A DNA stretch of 64,000 bases from Clostridium pasteurianum DSM 525 = ATCC 6013 (GTDB lineage: Bacteria > Bacillota > Clostridia > Clostridiales > Clostridiaceae). Every line of letters starts with the position of its first letter. The stretch's first letter is position 1. The stretch lies in the NCBI RefSeq assembly GCF_000807255.1, contig NZ_CP009268.1, forward strand, positions 3,192,384-3,256,383, written 5' to 3'. Shown one piece after another: positions 51,642 to 59,833 of this stretch. The translations under genes and the position numbers were made by a program. Below the pieces are notes generated by a model. The model made no database searches, had not been told where the DNA came from, and saw nothing but the letters and a program-made list of their open reading frames with translations.

Positions 51642-52868
51642 ATGAAAGATATTATCTCAAATGACTCACTATACAAATTGGACCCCTATAAAAAATTAAC
51701 AGAAGAACAAGAAAAACTAAAAGAACATATATTTAAATTCTGCTATAATCATCTTAAAGATGAACATGCTATTTTTTTAATTAATGGTGCTGCAGGTACT
51801 GGAAAAAGTCTGCTGCTTAGTTCCATTTTCAATAATCTGCAGAATATTTCCAGAAGTGATTCCTCAAATGCTTTATATGATACTAATAATTATCTACTAG
51901 TAAATCATCCAGAAATGCTGAAATTGTATAAAGAAATTGCTGGTAAAGCACCTAACTTATTAAAGAAAAATTTTGAACGTCCTACAACTTTTATCAATAG
52001 AATGGCAAAAAATAATACACGAGCTGACATTGTCCTAATTGATGAAGCTCATTTACTGCTAACTAAAAAAGATCCCTATAATCATTTTAATCAGGATAAT
52101 CAATTAGAGGAAATTATTAAACATAGTCATATTGTAATTTTAGTATTTGATGAAAACCAAGTTTTAAAATTTAAAAGTTATTGGAAAAATGAAAAAATAC
52201 ATAGTTTTTTAAAAACAATACCCAGTGAATTCTATCGGTTAACCAATCAAATTCGCGTGCAGGCTGATGAAAACATTTATGAATGGATTGATGCTTTCTC
52301 AAAAGGAATTTTAAAACCCCTTCCAACAAAACAAATATTTGATTTTAGAATCTTTGATAATGCCAATGAAATGTATAAATTAATAAAAAATCAAAATAGC
52401 AAATATGGCTTATGCAGAATGCTGGCGACCTACGATTTTCCCTATAAACTTGATGGTAAAGATTATTACGTCACCACTGATACTTTTAAGTTAAGATGGG
52501 ATAGAAACAAGCCCCATGATCAAAAGCCTTGGGCAGAACGTCCAGATACTATTAATGAAGTTGGATCGGTTTATACCATTCAAGGCTTTGATTTAAACTA
52601 TTCAGGCATTATTTTAGGACCTTCTGTATCCTATAATTTTGAGAAAGATAAAATAGTTATTAATCCCGATAAATATGAAGATAGTGCCGCTTATATGGGT
52701 AGTTCTAAAATAGATTATCCGACAGAAGCTAAATGCAAAATAATTCTAAACTCTATCAATGTGCTAATGACTAGAGCTAGAAAAGGTATGTATATTCACG
52801 CAGCCGATATTAATCTTCGTAAAAAACTGCTGTCTTTAATAAAGTCTGCTGTTACAAATATTACTTAA
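51642..52868 (+). CDS. DUF2075 family ATPase/helicase-like protein
   Basis: Protein of 408 residues with P-loop NGAAGTGKSLLL (about 48-59), Walker B ADIVLIDEAHLLL (about 128-140) and helicase-like motifs VYTIQGFDLNYSGIILGPSV (about 305-325) and NVLMTRARKGMYI (motif VI, about 370). This is the DUF2075 (COG3410) domain found alone or in phage-defence and Schlafen-like contexts. It is expected to act on nucleic acid in the cytoplasm. GAAGGGAG ribosome site. No nuclease domain is attached and no obvious partner gene is adjacent, so a defence role is only a possibility. Confidence 0.86.
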   Translation: MKDIISNDSLYKLDPYKKLTEEQEKLKEHIFKFCYNHLKDEHAIFLINGAAGTGKSLLLSSIFNNLQNISRSDSSNALYDTNNYLLVNHPEMLKLYKEIAGKAPNLLKKNFERPTTFINRMAKNNTRADIVLIDEAHLLLTKKDPYNHFNQDNQLEEIIKHSHIVILVFDENQVLKFKSYWKNEKIHSFLKTIPSEFYRLTNQIRVQADENIYEWIDAFSKGILKPLPTKQIFDFRIFDNANEMYKLIKNQNSKYGLCRMLATYDFPYKLDGKDYYVTTDTFKLRWDRNKPHDQKPWAERPDTINEVGSVYTIQGFDLNYSGIILGPSVSYNFEKDKIVINPDKYEDSAAYMGSSKIDYPTEAKCKIILNSINVLMTRARKGMYIHAADINLRKKLLSLIKSAVTNIT

Positions 52869-53042
52869 GATATAATTACCATCCATAAATGTAGATTTAT
52901 TTCTTAATTCTAAAAATAAAATTAAAAATTATATAATATTAATTCTCCATTAGCTAGATTATTTAATCAATTGGGGCTATAATTAAATTAAGAATTGTGC
53001 ATATTGTGCAATTAGATAATCATATAGGGAGGAGAATGTATT

Positions 53043-53258
53043 ATGAGTAAATATCTAATTAAAAATACTACAAGAGAACAGAGAGAAAAAATCATCAGAG
53101 ATTCACTTAACTGCGGCGGTGGCGGCTGTGAAAACTGTTCTGCCTGCGGCGTGTTTGGAACACAGGATCCCTATGAAATGTATAAGCCATATATTGACGG
53201 TGAAAAAGAAATTTCTGAAATTAACGCTGAATTCAGATCTTCTTACTTTATTCGCTAG
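53043..53258 (+). CDS. small Cys/Gly-rich protein, 71 residues
   Basis: It starts MSKYLIKNTTREQREKIIRD and carries the central cluster CGGGGCENCSACGVFG with four cysteines, able to bind a metal or form disulfides. A conserved-looking acidic end follows. A very strong ribosome site GGGAGGAG lies before ATG 53043. No family name can be given. The regular Cys spacing (C-x4-C-x2-C-x2-C) suggests zinc or iron-sulfur binding. It is followed 35 bases later by a rod-like structured RNA candidate on the same strand, so both may be on one message. Confidence 0.72.
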   Translation: MSKYLIKNTTREQREKIIRDSLNCGGGGCENCSACGVFGTQDPYEMYKPYIDGEKEISEINAEFRSSYFIR

Positions 53259-53293
53259 ATAAATATCACAAGGTAATACTGTTAAAGCAGATT

Positions 53294-53452
53294 AGGCACG
53301 TGAAAATAAATAATAAGTCAAAGATGCGACGGATATTTTGAATCCAACAAGGAAACAGGTTCCGCAGATAGTAAGCTATCTAAGGGTTCTGTTGACGCAG
53401 TAGGATTTAAAATATACTAGCATACTGACTAGTTATTTATTTGAATGTGCCT
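53294..53452 (+). ncRNA. rod-like structured RNA candidate (159 nt)
   Basis: One continuous hairpin interrupted by internal loops. The pairs are AGGCAC / GTGCCT (53294-53299 with 53447-53452); AAATAAATAA / TTATTTATTT; AGTCA / TGACT; ATGC / GCAT; ATATTTTGAATCC / GGATTTAAAATAT (53333-53345 with 53403-53415, one G-T); AACAG / CTGTT; and AGATAG / CTATCT around a TAAG tetraloop. No protein frame fits. The shape recalls 6S RNA or a MITE, but key sequence motifs of known RNAs were not recognised. A terminator follows at 53470. Strand is assigned from that terminator. Confidence 0.6.
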
Positions 53453-53469
53453 TAATAGAATATATAACC

Positions 53470-53494
53470 TAAGGTCCTTTATATAAGGGCCTTA
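53470..53494 (+). terminator. terminator after the structured RNA
   Basis: Stem TAAGGTCC / GGGCCTTA with one G-T pair, then AATTATTTTC. Nearly identical to the cupin-gene terminator. The rest of the gap to 53631 holds only the promoter region of aat. Confidence 0.85.
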
Positions 53495-53631
53495 AATTAT
53501 TTTCTATGATTATTTCAGTTTAATTTATATATTTTTTGATTCTAACTAAATCTAAATTGAAATAATGTTCTTCTTTCCTTGCAGAACTCTACAAATAATT
53601 ATAATATATATTTTAAGGGAGGTACTGCATT

Positions 53632-54309
53632 ATGCCAATTTACTCATTAAGTGATGATTTAATATTTCCTCATCCTTCTCTATCAAGAGAAGATGGTCTC
53701 TTAGCTGTATATGGAGATCTGTCTCCAGAGAGGCTTTTACTTGCCTATTCTAATGGAATATTTCCTTGGTTCTCAGAAGATGAACCAATACTTTGGTGGT
53801 CTCCTGATCCTAGATTCATTCTCTATCCAAAAGACATAAAAGTTTCACACTCCATGAAAAAAGTAATTAAAAAAAATACATACAAGATCACCTTTGACAC
53901 TTGTTTTAGAGAAGTTATGTATAATTGTGCTGATACACGAAAAGAAAGCGGAACCTGGATTACCAATGAAATGATAGAAGCTTACTTCAAACTTCATGAG
54001 CTTGGTTTTGCACACTCTGTAGAAGCCTGGTATGAAGACAAATTAGTAGGAGGACTATATGGAATTATTATTGGAAAATGTTTTTTTGGAGAATCTATGT
54101 TTTCTACTATGAGTAATAGTTCTAAAGCTGCCTTTATTACTCTCTGCAAACTATTAGAAGAGAAAAATTTCATTATGATAGACTGTCAGGTTTACACTAA
54201 ACATCTTGAGAGCTTAGGTGCAATAAGTATTCCTAGAAGTGAATTTTTAGAACTTGTTGAAAAGGGAATTTCAATAGCTCCTTTAAAATTGTTTTTTAAT
54301 AAAAAATGA
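53632..54309 (+). CDS. aat: leucyl/phenylalanyl-tRNA-protein transferase
   Basis: L/F-transferase of 225 residues that adds Leu or Phe from aminoacyl-tRNA to N-terminal Arg/Lys of proteins, marking them for ClpS/ClpAP degradation. Characteristic motifs: [50 protein letters not shown] (about 11-60), [31 protein letters not shown] and the C-terminal [14 protein letters not shown]. Full length. Ribosome site GGGAGGT. It is less common in Clostridium than in proteobacteria, so presence is noteworthy. Confidence 0.95.
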   Translation: MPIYSLSDDLIFPHPSLSREDGLLAVYGDLSPERLLLAYSNGIFPWFSEDEPILWWSPDPRFILYPKDIKVSHSMKKVIKKNTYKITFDTCFREVMYNCADTRKESGTWITNEMIEAYFKLHELGFAHSVEAWYEDKLVGGLYGIIIGKCFFGESMFSTMSNSSKAAFITLCKLLEEKNFIMIDCQVYTKHLESLGAISIPRSEFLELVEKGISIAPLKLFFNKK

Positions 54310-54381
54310 TGTTTTTTACAATGTTAACTACAGAATTTGTTATGCCAATACCAACTTTATAGAGAACTTCTATGATAATGA

Positions 54382-54411
54382 TTTAACCCCTTTGATTTCA
54401 AGGGGTTTAAA
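54382..54411. terminator. bidirectional terminator between aat and the convergent gene
   Basis: Stem TTTAACCCCTT / AAGGGGTTTAA with a 7-base loop, extended outward by ATGAT / ATCAT. Located 70 bases after aat and 7 bases after the convergent stop. Confidence 0.85.
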
Positions 54412-54417
54412 CTATCA

Positions 54418-54813
54418 TTAAATTACAGCAACATGCTTCTTTGCAAAATCACCTATAGTAACAGTGACTTTAGCTTCATGTTTCACAACCTTTCCCATAT
54501 TTGCAAACATCATATAACCAAATTTACCTCTGTTACCTTTTACAGTCAGCATCTTCCCCAAATGTTGAAAACTTAATAAAGGAATTTTTATTCCAGTTGT
54601 CTCATCTATAATGTAAATTTCATGTGGACCTTTAGCAATATATCCTGTTCTGTTAATTTTAAAACCAACATTAATAATGTTATCCTCAGCCGTTAGAATG
54701 CAACCTGCTATTTCAAAAGGACGTTTCTTGGGAATCCAATAATAGTAATATATAGCGAAAAATATCCCTGTTACAGCAGTTAACGCACCTACAGTAATTA
54801 ATACTATAATCAT
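54418..54813 (-). CDS. membrane-anchored hypothetical protein, 131 residues
   Basis: One N-terminal transmembrane segment (about 3-25, VLITVGALTAVTGIFFAIYYYY) with a WIPKKRP stop-transfer. A soluble domain of mostly beta character follows (FEIAGCILTAEDNIINVGF ... GYIAKGPHEIYIIDE). Family not recognised. It follows the multicopper oxidase by about 66 bases on the same strand, so it probably serves with it at the membrane. GGAGGGGAGG ribosome site. Confidence 0.7.
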   Translation of the reverse strand: MIIVLITVGALTAVTGIFFAIYYYYWIPKKRPFEIAGCILTAEDNIINVGFKINRTGYIAKGPHEIYIIDETTGIKIPLLSFQHLGKMLTVKGNRGKFGYMMFANMGKVVKHEAKVTVTIGDFAKKHVAVI

Positions 54814-54879
54814 TGCCCTCCCCTCCAGTGTATATGAGGGTACCCTGTAATGATACCCCTATTAATTATTCTTTAAAAG

Positions 54880-56313
54880 TTAAGAATGTTTAGGATTGTG
54901 ATTAGTAGATTCCCTACATTCTGGATCAGGCTCTGGTCTACAAGCAGGATGAGGTTTTTCTTTTGGCAAATCAGTTTGAATAAATATTAATTGACCTCCC
55001 GGGTATACGCCATTATTAGTAACCTTGTAATCATCGTGATTATGGGCAATATAAAACTGCGGAAAGAAGAAATTATCTGTTGTACCATAATTATTAATTT
55101 GAAAGTTCCCTGGAAAAGGACATAAATTGGTACCTCCTGCTTTTGGAGTATTAGCCCATAAGGTATCTGAATCTCCAAAACCTGGCATAAATGTACCTGC
55201 TGTTTTAGATTCTCTTGTTGCAGTATCAACCTGGGTCATTAATGCTGGAAATCCACCTTTGCCGCAGAAAATATAATCAGAATAAAGAGGTCGTTTATCT
55301 TCAGCAATAAAAAGGATATCGTAACTTTCTCCGGAACCAACTAGTTGGGTAAATCCCTTATTCCAGTGTGGCTGTGGATGTGCATCTTTGTTAACTACTC
55401 TTCCATGCCAGCCATGAGTATGCCATGGAACTGGTTGATAACCCATATTAATAAGTCGGAGAAGGAATCTTTGTTCATTTTTAATATGAACATAAGAGTC
55501 ATAGCCTGCAGGAATTTTATAAGCACCACCACCTACAGGAACACCTGAAGGTAAAAGTGTATCAGGAAATGCACGTCCATTTACCAACCACCAGTCAGGT
55601 TTAAAATTCACTGGATTAAAGTCAGTCTGATTTTGAACAGCATCGTGCCACGTGGAGTCAATATCAGATAAAAGTATTACATATTCCTTATTAAAAAAGC
55701 TGGAAGCTTTCGAATTTGCAAAATTTCTGTTTGTTACACCTTTTGATGTAATATAATCAGAAACATCTTTAGCCGCTGGATATACAATTAATCCTCCATA
55801 CATTCCCATCTGAACATGTTCGGAAGCCTCATGATGACAATGATAAAAATAACTTCCTGCAGTTTCAGGTTTAAAGTAATAAGTTACACTAATTGAAGGT
55901 GCACCTATAGGTGTTACTGGTACTCCAAAGGAAGTTTCTGGTACACCATCAAGCTGTGTGGCTACATGTCCGCCATGAATATGGATAGTATGAATATCTA
56001 AAATTGGTTCTGCAGCTCTTAATAGACCCAGATTGGTTAGTGTTATAAAGAGTTCATCATCCATGTCCATTTTTATTAATGGAGATGGAATTACAGCTGT
56101 TCCCCTTAGATTATCTCTGGCTGTTATATTTGCAGGATCTAAGCTTGGGTCACAAATTCTACATTTTCCTGTATATTTATCTTGTACTTTCCATAAACCT
56201 CCTACAAACCCAAAAACATATATACTTCTACGGTCTAGGCATCCTGTGGGGTCTGTTGGTAGGTTAATAAAACCATCAGTAGCATATAAACTATAAAAAA
56301 GTCTTTTGCCCAT
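54880..56313 (-). CDS. multicopper oxidase-like cupredoxin protein
   Basis: Protein of 477 residues with cupredoxin domains. Visible copper-ligand motifs: HTIHIHGGHV (about 104-113), YFYHCHHEASEHVQMGMYGG (about 155-174, Cys with flanking His and Met as in type 1/type 3 sites) and PWHTHGWHGRVV (about 300). No clear signal peptide or Tat motif is present, so it may be intracellular or on the spore. Ligand spacing suggests oxidation of metals or phenolics. Such an enzyme is unusual in a strict anaerobe. It probably belongs to the MarR-controlled group here. Confidence 0.86.
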   Translation of the reverse strand: MGKRLFYSLYATDGFINLPTDPTGCLDRRSIYVFGFVGGLWKVQDKYTGKCRICDPSLDPANITARDNLRGTAVIPSPLIKMDMDDELFITLTNLGLLRAAEPILDIHTIHIHGGHVATQLDGVPETSFGVPVTPIGAPSISVTYYFKPETAGSYFYHCHHEASEHVQMGMYGGLIVYPAAKDVSDYITSKGVTNRNFANSKASSFFNKEYVILLSDIDSTWHDAVQNQTDFNPVNFKPDWWLVNGRAFPDTLLPSGVPVGGGAYKIPAGYDSYVHIKNEQRFLLRLINMGYQPVPWHTHGWHGRVVNKDAHPQPHWNKGFTQLVGSGESYDILFIAEDKRPLYSDYIFCGKGGFPALMTQVDTATRESKTAGTFMPGFGDSDTLWANTPKAGGTNLCPFPGNFQINNYGTTDNFFFPQFYIAHNHDDYKVTNNGVYPGGQLIFIQTDLPKEKPHPACRPEPDPECRESTNHNPKHS

Positions 56314-56411
56314 AATTCATTTTCTCCTCCTAAAGTTTTCTATTTATACTATTATAGCTAATATAAAATATGCTGTTTTAAGACAAGTAGTTACAGGTCA
56401 CTTTTTAATAA

Positions 56412-56849
56412 TTATACAATGCTTTGTATCTTAGATAATATGTCTAAAAATTCTTTATATCTTTCCTTACCAATTCCATTCTCAATATGCTGCTGAGCTT
56501 TTTCCCATGAAGGTATAGCTTCCATAAGTTTAGCAATTCCAAGTTCCGTTATTTTTATATACCTTTTTCTCGAATCATCTTCCCCTATAGTTACGTCTAT
56601 AAGACCCTTTTTCCTTAGAATTTCCACATTACGAGTTACAGTTGTTTGATCCATTAATAGAGCACCAGCTAAATCACCTACTGTACTGCTGCATCTATAC
56701 GAGATGTTAGCTAACAAAGAAAATTGCGTTGCTCTCAGACCTGCTGACTGAAGTGCTTTATCAAAGTATTGAGTTAATACTCTTGATGTCATCCTTAAAT
56801 TTTTGCAGGCACAAACTCCTAACTTTTTTATACTGCTCTGAGTATCCAT
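56412..56849 (-). CDS. MarR family transcriptional regulator
   Basis: Regulator of 145 residues. The winged HTH is at about 45-110, with SSTVGDLAGALLMDQTTVTRNVEILRKKGLI and the wing DDSRKRYIKIT. Flanking helices form the dimer. The N-terminal ACKNLRMTSRVLTQYFDKAL includes a Cys near residue 13 that could be redox-sensing. Ribosome site GGGAGG. A perfect 16-bp palindrome lies just upstream and two identical ones lie before the QueG-like gene, so it likely controls itself and its neighbours. Confidence 0.9.
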   Translation of the reverse strand: MDTQSSIKKLGVCACKNLRMTSRVLTQYFDKALQSAGLRATQFSLLANISYRCSSTVGDLAGALLMDQTTVTRNVEILRKKGLIDVTIGEDDSRKRYIKITELGIAKLMEAIPSWEKAQQHIENGIGKERYKEFLDILSKIQSIV

Positions 56850-56866
56850 ATAAAATTCCTCCCATC

Positions 56867-56882
56867 ATATGTATATACATAT
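56867..56882. promoter_or_regulatory. palindromic operator 1 (ATATGTATATACATAT)
   Basis: Perfect 16-bp palindrome 18 bases upstream of the marR start. Identical sequences are at 58139-58154 and 58213-58228. Confidence 0.8.
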
Positions 56883-56914
56883 AATAAGTCGCAGCTTTCC
56901 CTATTGTCAAGAAA

Positions 56915-57946
56915 TCACTTTAAACAGAGCTCATTACAAATTAATTTGGCCATTTCACGTATTTTTTCATTTTTATTATTACATGCCTTTATAATAAGCG
57001 GCTTATAACTTTCCACATAGTTATTACGCATATAGTTTAATACATCTACCTTCCACTTCCAAAGTTCCTCTGGTGATAAATAGAAAAATTTTGACTGAAC
57101 TTTCTCAACATAAAAATCTTCTGTCATGTTTAAAATATTTTCAGGCGTTAATTCCGGGGCTAATCCTGAAAGATTAGGGAATTCTTCTTTTCCCTTCCAC
57201 TTTCCCCTATTCATAGGACATGCATCTTGACAAATATCACATCCATAAATACATTCTCCGAAACTTTTTCTTAATGGTTCCTGAGGCAGATTACGTCCGC
57301 CAAAAGTTGTCAAAAAAGAAATACAGGCAGTTGGCAGCATAGTATAGGGATCAGAAAGAGATTTTGTTGGACAGGCTGCCATACAACGATTGCATCCCTT
57401 AGGACATTGAGGAACATTATTGGTTTCTTTTAACTCCATTTCTCTATCAGTAATCCAGGCTTCAAGATGAACCCATGAACCAGACTCAGTGTATAAAAAA
57501 TTATTTCTGCGAATTATCCCTACTCCAGCCTCCATAGCTGCCCAGCGCATTCCTACTACTCCAAATTTCTCATTAGTTTCTACCTTTAAACCAAGTTTCT
57601 GCATGTATTTTTCTAATGCACGATTATTTTGATATTCTTTTGTACTCCTGTCTATACGTACATCAAATAAATATGCCTTAGCAATACGTCCCTTTACCTC
57701 TTCTGGAATCTTGTACTTACCATATGGTACTGTGAGTACTACTACAGATTTTGCCCATGGATACACCTCCAGCGGATTAACTAAGCGCTGCTGTCCTTGA
57801 TAAAATGCTCTGGACTCTGGAACTTTTTGCAAACGCTCTTGAAATCTTTCAGCATACCCTTCCATTAAACTAATTGGAATAATACCACACTTTTCATAGC
57901 CTAATTCATAAGCCTTTTTTTGAATCATTTGTTCAATTGTTTCCAT
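56915..57946 (-). CDS. QueG-like epoxyqueuosine reductase family iron-sulfur protein
   Basis: About 343 residues with two [4Fe-4S] clusters in the C-terminal half (CPKGCNRCMAACP about 190-202 and CIYGCDICQDACP about 240-252) and an N-terminal region of the QueG/reductive-dehalogenase fold that would hold cobalamin. Length and order match QueG (about 340-390 residues). Some members of this family in clostridia are separate from queuosine synthesis, and the MarR/oxidase context hints at a redox stress role. ATG 57946 follows AGGGAG. A repeat A copy lies 16 bases upstream. Confidence 0.8.
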   Translation of the reverse strand: METIEQMIQKKAYELGYEKCGIIPISLMEGYAERFQERLQKVPESRAFYQGQQRLVNPLEVYPWAKSVVVLTVPYGKYKIPEEVKGRIAKAYLFDVRIDRSTKEYQNNRALEKYMQKLGLKVETNEKFGVVGMRWAAMEAGVGIIRRNNFLYTESGSWVHLEAWITDREMELKETNNVPQCPKGCNRCMAACPTKSLSDPYTMLPTACISFLTTFGGRNLPQEPLRKSFGECIYGCDICQDACPMNRGKWKGKEEFPNLSGLAPELTPENILNMTEDFYVEKVQSKFFYLSPEELWKWKVDVLNYMRNNYVESYKPLIIKACNNKNEKIREMAKLICNELCLK

Positions 57947-57962
57947 ACCTAATCACTCCCTC

Positions 57963-58098
57963 TTGAAGCAAGTTCTTAATTCAGTGGGGATTCTTTTACT
58001 CCATCTGAATTTTAGAACTGCAAATGCATGGCTTACTTGGCGTTGAACTCCCACTTGAAGAAGAGGGAGACTTATGCCAAGTTAAGTCAGGTGAAAAA
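57963..58098 (+). repeat. hairpin repeat family A, compact copy (136 bp)
   Basis: TTGAAGCAAGTTCTTAATTC, first hairpin with TTCAGTGGGG against CTCCATCTGAA. The second hairpin is ACTTGGCGTTGAACTCCCAC against GGGAGACTTATGCCAAGT, with only a short loop (no GATTTTGTGTG segment). It ends TAAGTCAGGTGAAA. It separates the palindromic operators from the QueG-like start codon. Confidence 0.85.
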
Positions 58099-58138
58099 AT
58101 AAATGAGTAAAATTCATATCATACAAGCATTGGATTTT

Positions 58139-58154
58139 ATATGTATATACATAT
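58139..58154. promoter_or_regulatory. palindromic operator 2 (ATATGTATATACATAT)
   Basis: Identical to the palindrome before marR. Lies 41 bases outside the repeat A copy, in the QueG-like promoter region. Confidence 0.8.
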
Positions 58155-58212
58155 AAATAGACAAAAAAATTTATTATTACTAATTGATTTGCATAAAAGA
58201 ATTATCAGCAAT

Positions 58213-58228
58213 ATATGTATATACATAT
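58213..58228. promoter_or_regulatory. palindromic operator 3 (ATATGTATATACATAT)
   Basis: Third identical copy, 74 bases centre to centre from operator 2 (about seven helical turns), which would allow side-by-side or looped binding. Confidence 0.8.
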
Positions 58229-58321
58229 ATTATTATATTAATTATATGCTGTCAACATTTTTATTCATTAACACAAAAATCATAGCTTAATTTGATAAAT
58301 CCAAATTATGATAACATGAAG

Positions 58322-58352
58322 TTTGTGCAAGTATACTTGCACAAACTTCATT
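58322..58352 (-). terminator. terminator after the Mef-like gene
   Basis: Inverted repeat AAGTTTGTGCAAGTATACTT...GCACAAACTT: arms ATGAAGTTTGTGCAAGT and ACTTGCACAAACTTCAT with a short centre, 28 bases after the transporter stop. Very strong stem. Confidence 0.85.
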
Positions 58353-58379
58353 ACTCCTATACATATCCTTACTTTATTT

Positions 58380-59594
58380 CTATTCTAATCTTCTTATGGA
58401 TGTAACCAATGGACAAATTATGGCAATACCGATAATTATAATACCCGACATTAAAAACCAATGATTCACACCAATTCTATCAGCAAAGAATCCAGAAATA
58501 ATTAAGCCAAGGGGCATAGCCAAAGATATTATGCTCCCTGTTAGAGAAAACACGCGACCCAAATATTCCGGCTTAATATTCTCTTGAAAAAGAGCCATTT
58601 GAACCCCGCTATAAAATGGAACTGAAAGACCCATAATTACGCAGCACAACACAAAAAAGATAAATCCATTTGATGGAAGTAAACCTGAAATGCTCAAACT
58701 ACCTCCCATCATAAAAATAGATGCTGTTATTAATGTAATTTGTTTTTTAAATTTACCAAATACTCCTAATAGCAAACCACCAGCTAGCATACCGGAAGCA
58801 TAGGCAATTTCTGTAATAGACACATGCATAGGTGTTCCATCAAAATATTTCATACTTACAAGCGGATAAAGAGCATTGATTGGCATATAAACGAACATGT
58901 ATAAAGTACCTATGAGCATCAATGCAAATAAGCCTTTGTTTTCTTTCAAAACAAGGAAGCCCTCCTTCATATCTAACATAAAATTTCGCTTCAAGCTTTG
59001 TTGCTTTAGATTAAGCTTAGGAATACGTACAAGCGCTACCATCATACACGCAATTACAGCACCTAGTACATCCATGGATATAATGACATTTAATTCCCAA
59101 ACAGAATATAAAAATGCCGCAGCAACTGGACTGATAATATAGCTTATAGACTGTAATGACTGACTATAACCAGCACATTTGGTTAACTGTTCTTCTGGTA
59201 CCAAAAGAGGTATTACCGCACTTAATGCCGGAGAATGGAAAGCAGTTCCAATACTGCGGATAAACAATACTGTCATAACCACCCAAACTGGTAGTTCCAT
59301 ATATAAAGAAATAAATGCCATTATTGCAGCAGCTGCAGCAATAATTAAATCAGCACCAATCATAATCTTCTTTCTATCATAACGATCAACCAATACACCA
59401 ATAGCAGGTCCAAAGACCGCATATGGCAGAAAAGCAACTAATGAAGCCATTGACAAAAACATTGCTGATTGTGTTTTTTCTGTAAGATAAAAAATCATTG
59501 ACATTTGCAGTATAGCACTGGTGATTAGTGAAACTGCCTGCCCAGACCATATCATAAAAAAATTTTGTTTCCATTTTGAAATTTGTTTTGTCAT
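58380..59594 (-). CDS. Mef(A)-like macrolide efflux MFS transporter
   Basis: Protein of 404 residues with twelve transmembrane segments. Long stretches match Mef(A)/Mef(E) from streptococci as I recall them: GQAVSLITSAILQM, GPAIGVLVDR, KKIMIGADLIIAAA, FIRSIGTAFH, PLLVPEEQLTKCAGYSQSLQ, LFALMLIGTLY and IKPEYLGRVFSL. This points to proton-driven macrolide export rather than a generic MFS role. The leader, with a MYSVRLR mini-ORF and terminators, supports drug induction. AAGGAGA ribosome site. No msr(D)-type gene follows. Confidence 0.88.
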   Translation of the reverse strand: MTKQISKWKQNFFMIWSGQAVSLITSAILQMSMIFYLTEKTQSAMFLSMASLVAFLPYAVFGPAIGVLVDRYDRKKIMIGADLIIAAAAAIMAFISLYMELPVWVVMTVLFIRSIGTAFHSPALSAVIPLLVPEEQLTKCAGYSQSLQSISYIISPVAAAFLYSVWELNVIISMDVLGAVIACMMVALVRIPKLNLKQQSLKRNFMLDMKEGFLVLKENKGLFALMLIGTLYMFVYMPINALYPLVSMKYFDGTPMHVSITEIAYASGMLAGGLLLGVFGKFKKQITLITASIFMMGGSLSISGLLPSNGFIFFVLCCVIMGLSVPFYSGVQMALFQENIKPEYLGRVFSLTGSIISLAMPLGLIISGFFADRIGVNHWFLMSGIIIIGIAIICPLVTSIRRLE

Positions 59595-59653
59595 ATCTAT
59601 TCTCTCCTTGCACTTTTTATTGTTGGTTTCATTCTAGTTTGGGCAATAAAAAA

Positions 59654-59690
59654 TGCAGATCATAAATCCACAAAGGAACTTTAGTCTGCA
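59654..59690 (-). terminator. attenuator terminator 3 of the Mef-like leader
   Basis: TGCAGA / TCTGCA with inner TAAAtCC / GGaacTTTA pairing. Followed on the minus strand by TTTTTTATTG, 60 bases before the transporter start. Confidence 0.8.
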
Positions 59691-59705
59691 TAACAACGCA
59701 AAAAA

Positions 59706-59748
59706 GACATATAGGAAAAAATATATAACCTTAAAACAGCTATGTCTA
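59706..59748 (-). terminator. attenuator terminator 2 of the Mef-like leader
   Basis: AGACATA / TATGTCT, then TTTTTT on the minus strand. The long loop is AT-rich. Confidence 0.7.
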
Positions 59749-59792
59749 GTCCATATCCATGCCAATCCGCAAAATAAACACAACAAAAAAGC

Positions 59793-59818
59793 CCACCATT
59801 GTGGATGTTTTTACCACT
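59793..59818 (-). terminator. attenuator hairpin 1 of the Mef-like leader
   Basis: On the minus strand GTGG, CCAC and GTGG occur in series, so CCAC can pair with either. The downstream pairing CCAC-AATG-GTGG is followed by GCTTTTTTG. This alternative pairing, 20-60 bases after the mini-ORF, suits ribosome-controlled attenuation. Confidence 0.6.
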
Positions 59819-59833
59819 TTTTTTATTGCCAAC

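Noticed and set aside
51642-52868. A phage-defence island around the DUF2075 protein
   Set aside because: Neighbours are an IclR regulator, a small Cys-rich protein and aat. No nuclease, toxin or methylase gene is adjacent.
53294-53452. SRP RNA, 6S RNA or raiA RNA identity for the structured region
   Set aside because: Overall shape is compatible with some of these, but no diagnostic motif could be confirmed by eye, so it is left unnamed.
54987-55229. An 80-residue minus-strand frame within the multicopper oxidase gene
   Set aside because: It is an out-of-frame shadow of the oxidase coding sequence.
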